Assembly (NCBI GenBank): GCA_943787205.1
Contig: CALSLN010000014.1
Span: 1-64,000, forward strand
Direction: 5' to 3'
From: an uncultured Rhodospirillaceae bacterium
GTDB lineage: Bacteria; Pseudomonadota; Alphaproteobacteria; Rhodospirillales; Rhodospirillaceae
DNA length: 64,000 nt
Shown here: piece by piece, positions 11,278 to 19,504 of the stretch
Layout of the letters: every line of letters starts with the position of its first letter
How positions within the stretch are numbered: position 1 is the stretch's first letter
Position numbers and translations under genes: made by a program
Notes under the pieces: generated by a model
What the model was told of the DNA's origin: nothing
Database searches by the model: none
What the model saw: only the letters and a program-made list of their open reading frames with translations

Positions 11278-12099
11278 TCACCAATAATAGAAGACAACGA
11301 CAACATGCGCGATCAAAGCTGCCAAGGTTGCAAACGTAAATGGGACGTGACCATAGAGCCACAATTGCATAAGGCAGCGGAGACGGATGTCTTTGCGAAT
11401 ACGACGCAAAAGCCCTTCCTTTTTAGTCAGCCGGGTTAGGAGTTTACGCCGCATTGCTTCGTCTCGAGACCCATCAAATTGCTCGATGATTTTTCGCGCA
11501 GATCGCGTTGGGCAATTAGCATGCTCCGTAGACAACTGCTGGAGCAGGTGCCCTCCAATAACCGTATTCTGCACGGAGTCTATTACTGTTTTTGCCGTTT
11601 CATCGTCGAGCGTAAGCGCATCGTCGCTTAACTCCCGATCTAGTTCAGCAATTTGGCCGAGTATCATGTCTGTTGTCATGCCGCGCCGGTTTTCGGCTAA
11701 CAATCTCGGGAAGCGCATATAGAAATACAACCCGACGATCCCGCTCAGCACCACCACGACCATTAATAAATACAGCAGCGTGTGGATGTTGCCCCCGAAC
11801 TGGAAGCCGCTATGAAATGTCGACACAACAACCAGGGCGAGGCCGAAATAGACATGGGCCGACGCCCAATCTTCCATCCGGACGACTGATTTTCCATATG
11901 CCCGTCTGCGAACGCCATACCACGCCAGCCATAACATAATACCAGCAGCGGTAACCCCAAGCGTGTATCCGAGCCAAGTTCCCCCGTTCGGTTCTTCAAC
12001 GGGTGAGTGAAATATGTATGCGCAGCCAGTGACGCACACCAGCAGGAGGGACAACTTCAGATATCTCAAGTTTCGATAGACGAGGAGTGATTCATGCAT
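11278..12099 (-). CDS. Di-haem b-type cytochrome membrane protein
   Basis: A complete 273-residue membrane protein with two N-terminal helices, a helical pair around residues 80-128 and a last helix at 250-273. Two helices each carry histidines 14 residues apart: His82/His96 and His251/His265. This spacing is the classic arrangement for two bis-histidine b haems stacked across a membrane. A soluble charged loop (about 130-235) separates the two halves. It lies 11 bases from the oxidoreductase gene upstream and 6 bases from the FHA-cytochrome gene downstream, so it is well placed to pass electrons from the cytosolic flavoprotein to the periplasmic haems. Haem ligation is inferred from spacing; no specific family was recognised. 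Confidence 0.7.
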   Translation of the reverse strand: MHESLLVYRNLRYLKLSLLLVCVTGCAYIFHSPVEEPNGGTWLGYTLGVTAAGIMLWLAWYGVRRRAYGKSVVRMEDWASAHVYFGLALVVVSTFHSGFQFGGNIHTLLYLLMVVVVLSGIVGLYFYMRFPRLLAENRRGMTTDMILGQIAELDRELSDDALTLDDETAKTVIDSVQNTVIGGHLLQQLSTEHANCPTRSARKIIEQFDGSRDEAMRRKLLTRLTKKEGLLRRIRKDIRLRCLMQLWLYGHVPFTFATLAALIAHVVVVFYYW

Positions 12100-12110
12100 T
12101 GTTCAGTTGC

Positions 12111-14534
12111 CTAGCGATTCAATGTGGCTAGGGTCATGAATTCTTCAGGGCTGACTCGCGCTGCAGCGCCTGTCGGGCATGCATTGACGCATGCTGCTCC
12201 ACCAGCCAAGTCTTTGCACATGTCGCACTTAACGGCCTTTTTGGAAACGCCAGCGGTTGCTTGGCCTGAACCGTTCCCGTTGTTCGCCGTTCGCATACCT
12301 GACTCATAAGATACTGCGTCACCGGGGGCAGGACCGCGGCCAAAAAGCAACCATGAGAAAAGACTCGGTTTTTCTTCCGGTGGGGCGGCCAATTGAATTA
12401 CGCCATAGGGACAATTGCTCTCACAGTTGCCACACCCAATGCAGCTATCATCGATAAAGACCTCGCCATCCGGCGCGCGATGTATCGCGTCTGGTGGGCA
12501 GTCTGCCATACAGTGGGGGTGTTGGCAGTGGCGGCAGGACGTTGGAACATGAATGGCGGCGAATGAGGGGCCGGCCTCACGATCTAGCCGTGACAGGCCG
12601 CCGTGGGTTTCGGCGCACGCCTTTTCACAATTATCGCAATGTACACATAACGTTTCGTCGATGAGCAACACGTCCGTCGCTTCGCCAACACCCTGATCAA
12701 TTAGAAACTGTATAATGTTGCCTGCTTCGGGCCGGGATTCCATTTGTTCGTTTTGGCGAAGGCGTGACCGAAACTTTGCCTCAATACTATTCCGGATCGC
12801 CACATTTTCAGTCATGACGGTGTTAAAGGCCTCGCCAGATAAGCAGATGGTCTCCGTATTGTTGGCTGCGCGGACTGTTGCCGATCTCGGCATGTCGGAA
12901 AGCAATGCCATCTCTCCAATATAATTGCCCGCTGGCACGTAGCTCAGTACGACATCCCTCCCGCCAACGCGTGTCGATACCGTACAAGAGCCAGACCGGA
13001 TCAAATGCATATGGTTCCCGGCCTCGCCTTGCGCGAAGATTGTTTCGCCTGTCTTGAAATTTTGAATCTCGGCTGTTTCCACCATTTCTTCTAAATCTTT
13101 GGCGGGAACGCCTGGCGTTAAGTGGGTCTGAATTTGTCTCAGAATTGAGGTCTTGTCTAACGTCCGTTTAACGCTTTCGACTGATTGGATGAGCTTGAGC
13201 ATCGTCCGCCGTGGTGTTTCGAAAACCACACAATCCGTCACCGCGACGACTGTTGCCGAACGCCGTCGTCCGGAGATAAGTCCCATCTCGCCAAAGAATT
13301 CGCCTTCTCTCAATTTCACGACCTGACTAGAGTCATTTTCATTGATTTGAATACCGACTTGGCCGACAAAGATTGTAAAAAAAGTGCTTGAGTAATCATT
13401 GCGTTTGAATATGAAGTCACCCTGTTTAAGGGCGTGGACCTCTGATTCTAGCATCGTCTCACGAAGTTGTAGCGGGTTTAGAGAAGCGAACACGGGAACC
13501 GTTTGGCGAATAGCAGAGAGAACGGCATCAACCTCGACATCACCCATCGCTGCAAATTTTTCTACAAGAAGGGGTTCGTCAGCTGGGGCTATGTCGTCGC
13601 CATTAATGTAGGCGACTACTTCATAGCCCTGGTTCATCGCCTGCTTAATAAGCGGATAACCAGCCAAGGCCCCAACAATGTATAAGCTCGGGACGTTTGA
13701 TTCATAGGTAGGGCTGACCTCAGGCAGTGAAGCAGGGTCATCACTGGGAAATTGGACGCCACAAGATTCGACAAACCGGCGTGGTGGAGAAGCGCCTAAC
13801 CGCGCAATAATACGATCACACTTAACTACTACTTCTCCATCAGGTGTATCTAAAACGATGCCGTTAGGCTCAACCCTAACCGGGTTTGATTCGTAATATG
13901 GCTGAATATCCTCTTTATCGATGGCGTTAAGAATGAGGGATAGATTGCCTTGCTTGGCTCGCGCAAACTCCGCACGGCGATTGATGATCACAACTGAATT
14001 CTGTTTTGCCAACGCGACAGCATTTTCAATTGCTGCGTCACCAGCGCCGATAATAACCACAGTTTCGTTTTCGTATTCTTCTGGGTCATCTAATTGGTAT
14101 TGGACAAGGGGTAAGTCTCCACCCTCGCATCTCAACTTGTTGATGTTGCCTTGCAGTCCGATCGATAGAATGACGTTTTCAGCTTCAATCCTGTCGCCGT
14201 CGGCCATGCTCAAATGGAACACGTCATCCGTTTTCTCAATCTTTACGACGTCTGCGTTGTAACGAATTCTAGCGCCGTAAAAGTCGAGGCCTTCATCCCA
14301 CGCAGCTAGAATGTCTTCGCGCGGACCGGCTCGAAAGGACAAATCAGACCTCAGAGGCAAAATGTCTGGCGTTGCCATGACAAATTTGCCCTTTTGGTAC
14401 TTGTATATGGTGTCGCTGGAATGATCTGCACGCTCTAGCAGAGTATGGCTCATGCCTAGCTTTGCGGCATGAGCCGCAGCGCTCAATCCAGCCGGGCCAG
14501 ACCCTACGATCGCAACCTTAAGGCGTTCCGCCAA
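12111..14534 (-). CDS. FAD/NAD(P) oxidoreductase with two cNMP-binding domains and 4x[4Fe-4S] ferredoxin domain
   Basis: An intact 807-residue cytosolic protein. Residues 1-320 form a thioredoxin-reductase-like fold with two dinucleotide sites (VAIVGSGPAGLSAA at 7-20 and VVIIGAGDAAIENA near 160), but the redox-active CXXC of thioredoxin reductase is absent. Two cyclic-nucleotide-binding domains follow, each with a phosphate-binding cassette (FFGEMGLISGRRRSATV and YIGEMALLSDMPRSATV). The C-terminus has four cysteine clusters of HybA/DmsB type (CVHCDNCEKAC, CRHCQHPHCMADC, CIGCGNCESNC and CDMCKDLAGGAACVNAC). The start is TTG, because an in-frame TAA lies three codons upstream; a G-run precedes it. 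It heads the operon, 157 bases from an IS6 element. The inferred role is NAD(P)H-linked electron entry gated by a cyclic nucleotide. Confidence 0.85.
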   Translation of the reverse strand: MAERLKVAIVGSGPAGLSAAAHAAKLGMSHTLLERADHSSDTIYKYQKGKFVMATPDILPLRSDLSFRAGPREDILAAWDEGLDFYGARIRYNADVVKIEKTDDVFHLSMADGDRIEAENVILSIGLQGNINKLRCEGGDLPLVQYQLDDPEEYENETVVIIGAGDAAIENAVALAKQNSVVIINRRAEFARAKQGNLSLILNAIDKEDIQPYYESNPVRVEPNGIVLDTPDGEVVVKCDRIIARLGASPPRRFVESCGVQFPSDDPASLPEVSPTYESNVPSLYIVGALAGYPLIKQAMNQGYEVVAYINGDDIAPADEPLLVEKFAAMGDVEVDAVLSAIRQTVPVFASLNPLQLRETMLESEVHALKQGDFIFKRNDYSSTFFTIFVGQVGIQINENDSSQVVKLREGEFFGEMGLISGRRRSATVVAVTDCVVFETPRRTMLKLIQSVESVKRTLDKTSILRQIQTHLTPGVPAKDLEEMVETAEIQNFKTGETIFAQGEAGNHMHLIRSGSCTVSTRVGGRDVVLSYVPAGNYIGEMALLSDMPRSATVRAANNTETICLSGEAFNTVMTENVAIRNSIEAKFRSRLRQNEQMESRPEAGNIIQFLIDQGVGEATDVLLIDETLCVHCDNCEKACAETHGGLSRLDREAGPSFAAIHVPTSCRHCQHPHCMADCPPDAIHRAPDGEVFIDDSCIGCGNCESNCPYGVIQLAAPPEEKPSLFSWLLFGRGPAPGDAVSYESGMRTANNGNGSGQATAGVSKKAVKCDMCKDLAGGAACVNACPTGAAARVSPEEFMTLATLNR

Positions 14535-14691
14535 AGGAAATTACCCCCAAATCGTGTTTTGTCCCCAGCCCAAGGTATGCTGGAGCCGCCCTTAAGGCCA
14601 GTGAAATCAATGGCAATGTCTTAGCTTGATTTTGCCGATCAAGTGCTCACGCTAGCCTTTTCCGCTTCGTTTGTCTGCGTGCATTCGATCT

Positions 14692-15501
14692 GGCATTGTC
14701 AGAGGAAGTTCGCGTGCTCAAACGTAGGTACAGGTTTTGTATGAACTAGACAGCTAGCTGACGCCATTCAACCAATGCTGCTGCACGATCCGCCTTGAAG
14801 GTATTGGCGTTATTGAGATGTCTTTCTTTGTTAAAGTGGTTGTGAACTGAGGCGTGGATGGAAACAAATTTCTGAAGCGATTTCGTGCTCCTGAATTTCC
14901 CCATCCCTCGCTCTCGTCGCCTAAATGGCTGATGTGAGTTTTCTGCTCTGTTATTGAGCCAACGGCCAGTTTCCTGGCGATCTTCAATTCCAATTTTCTT
15001 CATCGCCGCGCGATAGGAACGAAGTTTGTCCGTCACGATGACCTTGGGACGGCCATACCGTTTCATAACCTTGCGCAGAAACGTCAAAGCAGCCTTGCGA
15101 TCCCGTGTCTTTGTAACGAAGGATTCAAGCACTTCGCCTTCATGGTCGACTGCGCGCCATAGATAATGGTTATCACCACCAATTTTCACGAACACCTCGT
15201 CAAAATGCCAACGCCATTGTGTATGAGATGCTCTCGGTAATGAACGCTTCTTCTTAATTTCGGCAGCAAAGAGTGGGCCAAACCGGTTCCACCAGAAACG
15301 GACTGTCTCGTAGCTTACGTCTATCCCTCGCTCATGAAGCAGGTCTTCGACTTGCCTCAGCGAAAGCGGAAACCGGGCATACATCATCACGGCCAGGCGG
15401 ATGATCTCTTGAGAAGTCTTGAAGTATTTAAATGGATTTTTCATCCGAGGACGCTATGAGACACTAACCGGCAACTCAAGCCGTTTTCCTCTGACAATGC
15501 C
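14692..15501 (-). mobile_element. IS6-family insertion sequence, copy A
   Basis: An 810-bp element bounded by perfect terminal inverted repeats GGCATTGTCAGAGGAA with one transposase gene between. The 8-bp flanks (TTCGATCT on the left, TTCCCTAC on the right) do not match, so no target duplication remains. This suggests later recombination or deletion. It has the same orientation as copy B at 17575-18382, and the segment between them carries the intact pentahaem gene, as in IS6-type pseudo-compound transposons. Its left end faces the first gene of the redox operon. Confidence 0.9.
14746..15444 (-). CDS. IS6-family DDE transposase (copy A)
   Basis: An intact 232-residue transposase. An N-terminal helix-turn-helix (LSLRQVEDLLHERGIDVSYE) is followed by the catalytic triad in family context: HFDEVFVK, VIVTDKLRSY and NNRAENSHQ. 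Length matches the usual IS6/IS26-type enzyme (about 230-240 residues). These enzymes move by forming cointegrates and use directly repeated copies to mobilise the DNA between them. It differs from copy B at about 33 of 232 residues by hand count, so the two are related but not a recent duplicate of each other. Confidence 0.92.
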   Translation of the reverse strand: MKNPFKYFKTSQEIIRLAVMMYARFPLSLRQVEDLLHERGIDVSYETVRFWWNRFGPLFAAEIKKKRSLPRASHTQWRWHFDEVFVKIGGDNHYLWRAVDHEGEVLESFVTKTRDRKAALTFLRKVMKRYGRPKVIVTDKLRSYRAAMKKIGIEDRQETGRWLNNRAENSHQPFRRRERGMGKFRSTKSLQKFVSIHASVHNHFNKERHLNNANTFKADRAAALVEWRQLAV

Positions 15502-16015
15502 TTCCCTACCAATAAGGGGACGCGAACAGAATGTCTGGGAGAGAAAGCAGGTATATGGGCCAGTATCCGCCTCTCCATGTGCCGATATAAAGCGTCGATC
15601 GCAGGCGAGTGGCCCGCAACCGTTTGAACTGTTTAGAGAATGTTGGAGAGGGGAGAGACCTGCCTCTAACCCAGAGACTGGTTGGCTGTGTACGCAGTCA
15701 CGGTCGAACAATTCTCATGTAATTTCCCTGTTAAACAGGGAAATTACAGGGAAAATTTCCGAATTCGAGCAGTTTTACCGCAAAGCAACATCGTGATGCC
15801 TACGGCTGGCAAGGGTTTCTGGGCTATTTCCCTACTCAGAAGAGCAGGGAAATTTCTTTATTTATCAGGGAGCGCTTTTTGTAGAACAGGGAAGACAAAT
15901 AAGCCGGATGAGGTTTTCGAGAAGGGCAACTGTATTTGCCAAGTGTTTCTTTGGCGCTGAAGCTCGTATACTTTATGGATGCAAGCGAACGTTAGATCGT
16001 GATCTGGAGAAGTTT
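15502..16015. other. Non-coding interval with CAGGGAA repeats upstream of the pentahaem gene
   Basis: No convincing gene is seen here. The right half is marked by repeats of TTTCCCTG/CAGGGAAA, including the hairpin at 15718-15748, TTTCCCTA near 15829, CAGGGAAATTTC near 15846 and further CAGGGA copies near 15866 and 15886. I recall similar repeats in non-coding DNA beside insertion sequences in other alphaproteobacteria, but cannot verify that here. The last ~130 bases are shared with the left-edge copy. The ribosome-binding site GGAGAAG lies at about 16005. Confidence 0.6.
15718..15748. repeat. Perfect 14-bp inverted repeat with 3-nt loop
   Basis: Arms TGTAATTTCCCTGT and ACAGGGAAATTACA flank a TAA loop. 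A hairpin of this quality could act in transcription termination or as a recombination or protein-binding site. It sits among several further CAGGGAA repeats and is not followed by a T-run on the plus strand. Confidence 0.85.
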
Positions 16016-17353
16016 GTGCCCATCAAATTCAATGCCATTGGTTCGTTTCTTTTCGCGACTCTATTTGTTGGATCTGTGTTAGCGCAAGACCAGCGAGATA
16101 TCCCTTTCATCGCTGAAGATATCCATTTGGGCGTCGCTTCCTGTGCTGGGTCGAGTTGTCATGGAGCATTGGAACCCTGGACCAATTCGACAGTCCTGCA
16201 GAATGAATACATCATATGGGAAGAAGAAGACCCCCATTCCGGCGCATACAAAACGCTGCTTACGAATGAGTCACAGCGCATTGCTAAGAACCTCGGTTTG
16301 GATCGAGCAGAGGATGAGGATCTTTGTCTAGATTGTCATGCAGACAACGTGCCAGTGGAGCGCCGGGCGAAAGGGTTTCAGATCTCGGATGGAGTTGGCT
16401 GTGAAGCCTGTCACGGTGGTGCGGTAAACTGGCTTGGGCGACACATTTCCGGTGAAGCGGACCACGCGGCCAACCTCGCTAGTGGCTTGTACCCAAGTGA
16501 GGATCCCGTCGCCCGTGCAGAGCTATGCCTATCTTGCCATTTCGGTACCAAGGATCGCTTCGTTACACATCGAATTATGGGCGCTGGTCACCCGCGGCTG
16601 GCCTTCGAGTTGGATACCTACACCTGGACACAGCCGGGTCATGTTGCGGTCGACGCTGATTATAAATCCCGGAAAGGAAATATATCGAGTGTTCAGGTCT
16701 GGGCGGTCGGCCAGGCGGTTGCTGTCGACTCCCTTCTAGAAGCTATGCTCGACCCCAATCGCAACAGGGATGGCATTTTTCCGGAGCTTGTGTTTTTCGA
16801 TTGTCATGCGTGTCACCATCCTATGTCCAATGTCAGATGGGCGCCTCGAGATAGTCACGAAATCGGTCCAGGCATTCCTCGTATATACGACGCCAACCTC
16901 ATAATGATGCAAATACTGTTGCAGCGTATTGACCCGAATATGGCCGATGGTGTCGCGGTAAAATCGAAGGCCCTCCATCAAGCCTCTCTCCAGGGCTATG
17001 ACGCGGTTATCAACGCTGCACGCGCTCTAAAAGACGCAACAGAAGGCGTAATTGATCAACTAGCGTCGTACGATTTTACGGCTGCCGACACAAAAGCATT
17101 GATGGCTGGTTTACTGAAAGAAGGTTTGTCAGGCGAGTACGTTGACTATGCTGCCGCTGAACAGGCCACCATGGCAGCGTCGGCGATGCTGCAAACGATG
17201 GTCGATGACGGCATGATTTCTCGCGAACAGTACGTGGAGCTTTCGGCTGTTCTCAATGATTGTTATTCAGCCATCGAGAAAGATGAGGAATATAACCCGC
17301 GCCAATTCCTAGCGGCTCTGCAGAAACTCCAAAGCGCTGTCCCGTCCCTCTAG
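16016..17353 (+). CDS. Pentahaem c-type cytochrome, secreted
   Basis: An intact 445-residue protein when started at GTG 16016, which has GGAGAAG about 5 bases upstream and gives a clean signal peptide (VPIKFNAIGSFLFATLFVGS, then VLAQ). A longer open frame exists upstream but its N-terminal extension has no signal character. Haem sites in order are CAGSSCH (an unusual CX4CH), CLDCH, CEACH, CLSCH and CHACH, all in the first ~290 residues. The C-terminal third is helical and haem-free. Several extra histidines (for example HRIMGAGHPR) could be axial ligands. The layout resembles c554-like multihaem proteins, but I cannot name the family. It converges on the decahaem gene remnant at 17397. Confidence 0.85.
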   Translation: MPIKFNAIGSFLFATLFVGSVLAQDQRDIPFIAEDIHLGVASCAGSSCHGALEPWTNSTVLQNEYIIWEEEDPHSGAYKTLLTNESQRIAKNLGLDRAEDEDLCLDCHADNVPVERRAKGFQISDGVGCEACHGGAVNWLGRHISGEADHAANLASGLYPSEDPVARAELCLSCHFGTKDRFVTHRIMGAGHPRLAFELDTYTWTQPGHVAVDADYKSRKGNISSVQVWAVGQAVAVDSLLEAMLDPNRNRDGIFPELVFFDCHACHHPMSNVRWAPRDSHEIGPGIPRIYDANLIMMQILLQRIDPNMADGVAVKSKALHQASLQGYDAVINAARALKDATEGVIDQLASYDFTAADTKALMAGLLKEGLSGEYVDYAAAEQATMAASAMLQTMVDDGMISREQYVELSAVLNDCYSAIEKDEEYNPRQFLAALQKLQSAVPSL

Positions 17354-17396
17354 TTCTCGCGAAGAAGATGTCTTTGTAGAGCGTTAAAGGTCCCGG

Positions 17397-17574
17397 TTAG
17401 GGAGCTTGCTCCTGGGGCAGTGGTGGCAAACCGAGGTCTGCTACTGCTTCCACAAAAGCGTCTAGGTCGATCTCGTCAGTGACAAACCAAGGCTTGCCGC
17501 TTTCATTCAGGTAGAGCTTTTGCTGTTCATCCTGCGTGAATGGCCTTGACCCGAGCCGGCCGAACACGGCGATC
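17397..17574 (-). pseudogene. 3' end of the decahaem/LVIVD gene, cut by an insertion sequence
   Basis: The final ~59 codons (…[20 protein letters not shown] to …[10 protein letters not shown]) are the same as the end of the gene at 1532-5392. The reading frame is lost exactly where IS copy B begins. No start codon or function remains. It travelled with the pentahaem gene as part of the duplicated segment and lies 43 bases from its convergent stop. Confidence 0.85.
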
Positions 17575-18382
17575 GGCATTGTCAGACTAACTTAGGTGGC
17601 TCAATAAGATGCGGCACCCTAGTTGTTCAGGCAGCTAACTCACGCCATTCACGTAGAGCAGCTGCACGACCTGCCTTGAAGTTCCCAGCGTTAGTTAGGT
17701 GTCGTTCTTTGTTGAAGTGGTTGTGAATTGAAGCGTGAATAGAGACAAATTTCTGGAGCGATTTGGTGCTCCTGAATTTTGCCATCCCTCGCTCTCGTCG
17801 CCGAAACGGCTGATGTGAGTTTTCCGCACGGTTGTTGAGCCATTGACCGGTTAGTTGGCGATGATCAATACCTAACTCCTTCATTGCAGCGTGATATGAG
17901 CGTAGTTTGTCAGTGACTATAACTTTCGGACTTCCGTAATGTTTGATGACTTTGCGCAAGAAAGTCAGCGCGGCTTTGCGATCTCGCTTCTTGGTAACGA
18001 AGGACTCTAACACCTCGCCTTCGTGATCTACTGCGCGCCAAAGATAATAGGCGTTGCCACTGATCTTCACGAAAACCTCGTCTAGGTGCCAGCGCCATTG
18101 AGTGCTGGCTTGTCTGTCTATAGCTCGCTTTTTCTTGATTTCGGCTGCAAATAGAGGTCCGAACCGGTTCCACCAGAATCGAACTGTCTCGTAACTCACG
18201 TCAATCCCTCGCTCATGAAGGAGGTCTTCGACTTGCCTAAGCGAGAGGGGAAACCGGATATACATCATCACAGCTAAGCGAATGATCTCTGGCGATGTTT
18301 TGAAGTATTTGAACGGATTTTTCATCCGAGGACGCTATGAGACAGACCCGGCAGATTCAAGGCAGTTTCCTCTGACAATGCC
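17575..18382 (-). mobile_element. IS6-family insertion sequence, copy B
   Basis: An 808-bp element with terminal inverted repeats GGCATTGTCAGA. The 8-bp flanks (CGGCGATC and CCCAGAAG) differ, so no target duplication is present. On the left it truncates the duplicated decahaem gene end, and on the right it truncates hmp. Both are signs that it marks a deletion or cointegrate junction rather than a simple insertion. Confidence 0.9.
17627..18325 (-). CDS. IS6-family DDE transposase (copy B)
   Basis: An intact 232-residue transposase about 86% identical by hand count to copy A. The triad contexts HLDEVFVK, VIVTDKLRSY and NNRAENSHQ and the N-terminal helix-turn-helix are present, so it is probably active. 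It has the same orientation as copy A, which allows the two to act as the ends of a pseudo-compound transposon. Differences concentrate after KKKR (residues 68-74) and near the C-terminus. Confidence 0.92.
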   Translation of the reverse strand: MKNPFKYFKTSPEIIRLAVMMYIRFPLSLRQVEDLLHERGIDVSYETVRFWWNRFGPLFAAEIKKKRAIDRQASTQWRWHLDEVFVKISGNAYYLWRAVDHEGEVLESFVTKKRDRKAALTFLRKVIKHYGSPKVIVTDKLRSYHAAMKELGIDHRQLTGQWLNNRAENSHQPFRRRERGMAKFRSTKSLQKFVSIHASIHNHFNKERHLTNAGNFKAGRAAALREWRELAA

Positions 18383-18384
18383 CC

Positions 18385-19368
18385 CAGAAGCACGCCTCTC
18401 TCATAATAAAATCGGAACATTACCCAATTATCGGTGAGAATCTTCTCGCGTCGATCCGGGAGGTTCTGGGCGAAGCAGCCACGGACGACATCGTTAATGC
18501 TTGGGCAGAGGCCTATGGATTTCTGGCTAATATCCTAATTAGTCGCGAGGCTGAAATATATGCCGAGAACGCTAACAAACCAGGTGGCTGGGAAGGCTTC
18601 AAACCTTTCCGTATCATTCGCAAGGAAAAAGAAAGTGCCAACATCACTTCGTTCTACCTTGCGCCCGCCGATGGAACGCCTCTCCCGCCCTTTAAGCCGG
18701 GGCAATACGTTACCGTGCGCCTGCCGCTCTCCAATGGCCAAACCACCATGCGTAATTACAGCTTATCCGATGCACCAGGACAAGAGTGGTACCGTATCAG
18801 TGTAAAACGCGAAGAAGGCATATCTGCGGAAACACCAAAGGGATACGTTTCCAATCTGCTGCATAACTCCATTGAGGTAGGCGCAGAAATTGATATCGCG
18901 CCACCGTGCGGGGAATTTTTCTTTGACTCAATTGAGCATGACAGTTCTAAGCCTCTTGTCTTGCTCGCAGGAGGAGTCGGGATTACGCCAATCATGAGCA
19001 TCCTCAAATGCGCTCTTGATAAGCAGCCTGAACGACGAATTGTATTTGTTCATGCCTGTTTAAACGAAGACGTTCAACCATTCCGATCCACTCTTGATGC
19101 ATTAGCGGAAACTCATCAGAACCTTACGGTGCTCTATCGCTATAGTGAATCTGAAGCTGGAACACAGCGCACTGGAAATGCCAGTTCGGGCTTTGTCGAT
19201 GCTGCGTTTCTTGACACGCACCTACCTGATCAAGAGGCCCGTTCCTACTTCTGCGGCCCTCAGCCTTTTATGGTTAACATCTACAGCCTTCTAAAAAAGC
19301 GCGGGATACCTGAAGAACATTTGAAGTTCGAGTTCTTTGGTCCCCGCGAGGCATTGGAAACGGCCTGA
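18385..19368 (+). pseudogene. hmp: Flavohaemoglobin (NO dioxygenase), 5'-truncated by IS
   Basis: The frame is open from the IS edge to 19368 (about 327 codons) and reads QKHASLIIKSEHYPIIGENL, the F-helix region of Hmp, followed by GGWEGFKPFRI, the FAD site RNYSLSDAP, an NAD-binding LAGGVGITPIMSILK and the C-terminal FEFFGPREAL. Intact Hmp is about 400 residues; roughly the first 80, with the distal side of the globin haem pocket, are gone. The proximal histidine (KHAS) is the second codon left. Hmp converts NO to nitrate. Without its start and globin N-terminus this copy should be non-functional unless the reductase half is expressed from an internal start such as 18715. Confidence 0.9.
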
Positions 19369-19379
19369 AGCTAATCATT

Positions 19380-19410
19380 GTGTGCACCGGGGGGGGCTGT
19401 CGGTGCGCAC
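19380..19410 (+). terminator. hmp: Hairpin after hmp, probable terminator
   Basis: GTGTGCACCG pairs with CGGTGCGCAC (one G-T wobble) around a G-rich loop, 12 bases past the hmp stop. No clear T-run follows (AACCCTTCC), so its strength as an intrinsic terminator is uncertain. A second small inverted repeat, GTATTT-CTCA-AAATAC, lies at 19426-19441 and could be a regulator site for the following norB remnant. Confidence 0.5.
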
Positions 19411-19504
19411 AACCCTTCCTCATAAGTATTTCTCAAAATACGCGTTGAACAACCGATGACCTGATCAGAAACCCGCCAAAAGATTATATTTTTCGGCGAC
19501 CCAA

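Larger units (their letters stand above)
15885..17574. repeat. Right copy of the ~1.7-kb duplicated segment
   Basis: This is the second copy of bases 1-1716. It is free of the frameshifts seen in the left copy and ends precisely at the terminal repeat of IS copy B. It lies between two IS6 elements in direct orientation, which suggests movement or duplication by IS6-type cointegration. The left boundary coincides with the first base of the window, so the true repeat could begin earlier. Confidence 0.9.

Noticed and set aside
15502-15796. Short frames between IS copy A and the pentahaem gene as genes
   Set aside because: They begin or end inside the IS terminal repeat, lack ribosome-binding sites and overlap the repeat-rich non-coding stretch.
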